DNA of 64,000 nucleotides from positions 390,785 to 454,784 of the forward strand of contig ML682130.1 in the NCBI GenBank assembly GCA_007922195.1, read 5' to 3'. This document shows, piece after piece, positions 63,336-64,000 of this stretch; the first letter of the stretch is position 1, and each line of letters starts with the position of its first letter. The position numbers and the translations under genes are program-made. The DNA is from Podocnemis expansa. Taxonomy: Eukaryota; Chordata; Testudines; Podocnemididae. The notes below the pieces were generated by a model, which searched no databases, was not told the DNA's origin, and saw only the letters and a program-made list of their open reading frames with translations.

Positions 63336-64000
63336 ATGCCAGTGATCTTTGAGGATGTGGCCGTATATTTCAGCCAGGCGCAGGGGGCTCTGCTGGATGT
63401 CAGGCAGCGAGCCCTCTATAGGGACGTCATGCGGGAGAACTATGAGAATGTGAGCTCACTGGGTAAGGGATTCCCATGCCCCTGGGATCAGCGTTGCTGA
63501 ATGCAGTCAGGTTCTTCCCTGGACAAATGGACTGGTGGGGAATCGGTTCCTTAATCCACAGGTGCACTGTAAGAGAGATTTGAATATCTGTACCACCCAC
63601 CCGCCCATGGAACAGGATGTCAAATCCTAGTGTGAACATCCTGAGTCATCCTTTATCCCAGCTGTAAAGGAAGCAGAGACTGCATGTTCATCTGTCTACC
63701 TTGTTTGTCCCATCTCCTCAGATTCCCTGTTCACCTTACACCTTGAAACTAGCTCAAGCCCTGGGGAGGACTGATCGCTCTGTAGGTTTAGAAAGAGGCA
63801 GGGTTTAACTCCAGAGCTGTGTGTGCATCAGCCCCCAGAACACACAGATCCTGGGAAGGAAATCCTGGCGAGGACATGACAATTCCCGCCACCTCCCCAG
63901 TGTATCTGCTTCTCTCAAAGGGGTTCAGGGACCGTGTTCCCATCCTCTTGTACTCTGGGTTCCCTAGATAGAGCACAGGGGGAGAGTCATGAAATGGTGT
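63336..64000 (+). CDS. Gene E: KRAB zinc-finger gene, partial (KRAB-A exon)
   Basis: Only the KRAB-A coding exon, 63336-63462 (127 bp), lies in the window; the rest of the span is intron 2. Acceptor TTTCAG and donor GTAAGG match the paralogs. It reads [43 protein letters not shown], with Gln-Gly at the usual Glu-Trp site. Intron 2 aligns with gene D's 51868-52471 and reaches TCATGAAATGGTGT at the edge; in gene D that landmark is about 75 bases before the KRAB-B exon, so the next exon should begin within the first 100 bases beyond this window. Zinc fingers are inferred, not seen. Exon 1 is proposed at 62010-62271. Confidence 0.75.

Overview
This window looks like a stretch of reptile chromosome, most probably from a turtle. 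It carries a cluster of KRAB C2H2 zinc-finger (KZNF) genes buried in transposon debris. The assignment rests on split genes with vertebrate splice sites, on Penelope-like, DIRS-like and hAT-type repeats of the kind abundant in turtle genomes, and on many solo LTRs. Nothing prokaryotic is present. The exact species cannot be told.

Five paralogous KZNF genes are visible. Genes A (8342-11451), B (23733-26247) and C (41988-45016) lie on the minus strand. Gene D (51741-54418) and gene E (63336 onward, cut by the window edge) lie on the plus strand. Genes A to D share one architecture: a GC-rich, apparently non-coding exon 1 ending near GAGGAAG|GTAAAG, a 127-bp KRAB-A exon, a 114-bp KRAB-B exon, and one long last exon with all the zinc fingers. 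Predicted coding lengths are 726 (A), 530 (B), 698 (C) and 580 (D) residues, all open across the splice junctions. C and D are head to head. Two further exon-1-like blocks (32.4-33.06 kb and 61.13-61.38 kb) have no gene attached and look like relics.

Region by region: 1-4.9 kb holds LTR-like pieces and an unassigned GC-rich stretch. 5-8.3 kb is the 3' flank of A with an inserted LTR and MITEs. 8.3-14.9 kb is gene A with two hAT elements in intron 1. 15-22.8 kb is repeats, including a solo LTR with a 4-bp target duplication. 22.8-28.9 kb is gene B. 29.5-41 kb holds hAT elements, a truncated Penelope-like element between two direct repeats, palindromic foldbacks, a second solo LTR with an assembly gap, and a DIRS-like fragment. 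41.9-47 kb is gene C. 47-48.8 kb is the C/D divergent interval. 48.8-55.1 kb is gene D. 55-61.4 kb is its 3' flank plus DIRS-like and LTR debris. 62-64 kb is the start of gene E.

The genes probably encode nuclear DNA-binding repressors that arose by local, partly inverted duplication. A, B and D share a MITE in their 3' flanks that C lacks. Most of the KRAB-A boxes lack the usual Glu-Trp pair. The most unusual non-protein signal is a hammerhead-ribozyme-like core (CUGANGA, stem, GAAA, then U and a non-G base) in several Penelope-like repeat copies, two of which flank a GIY-YIG endonuclease remnant.
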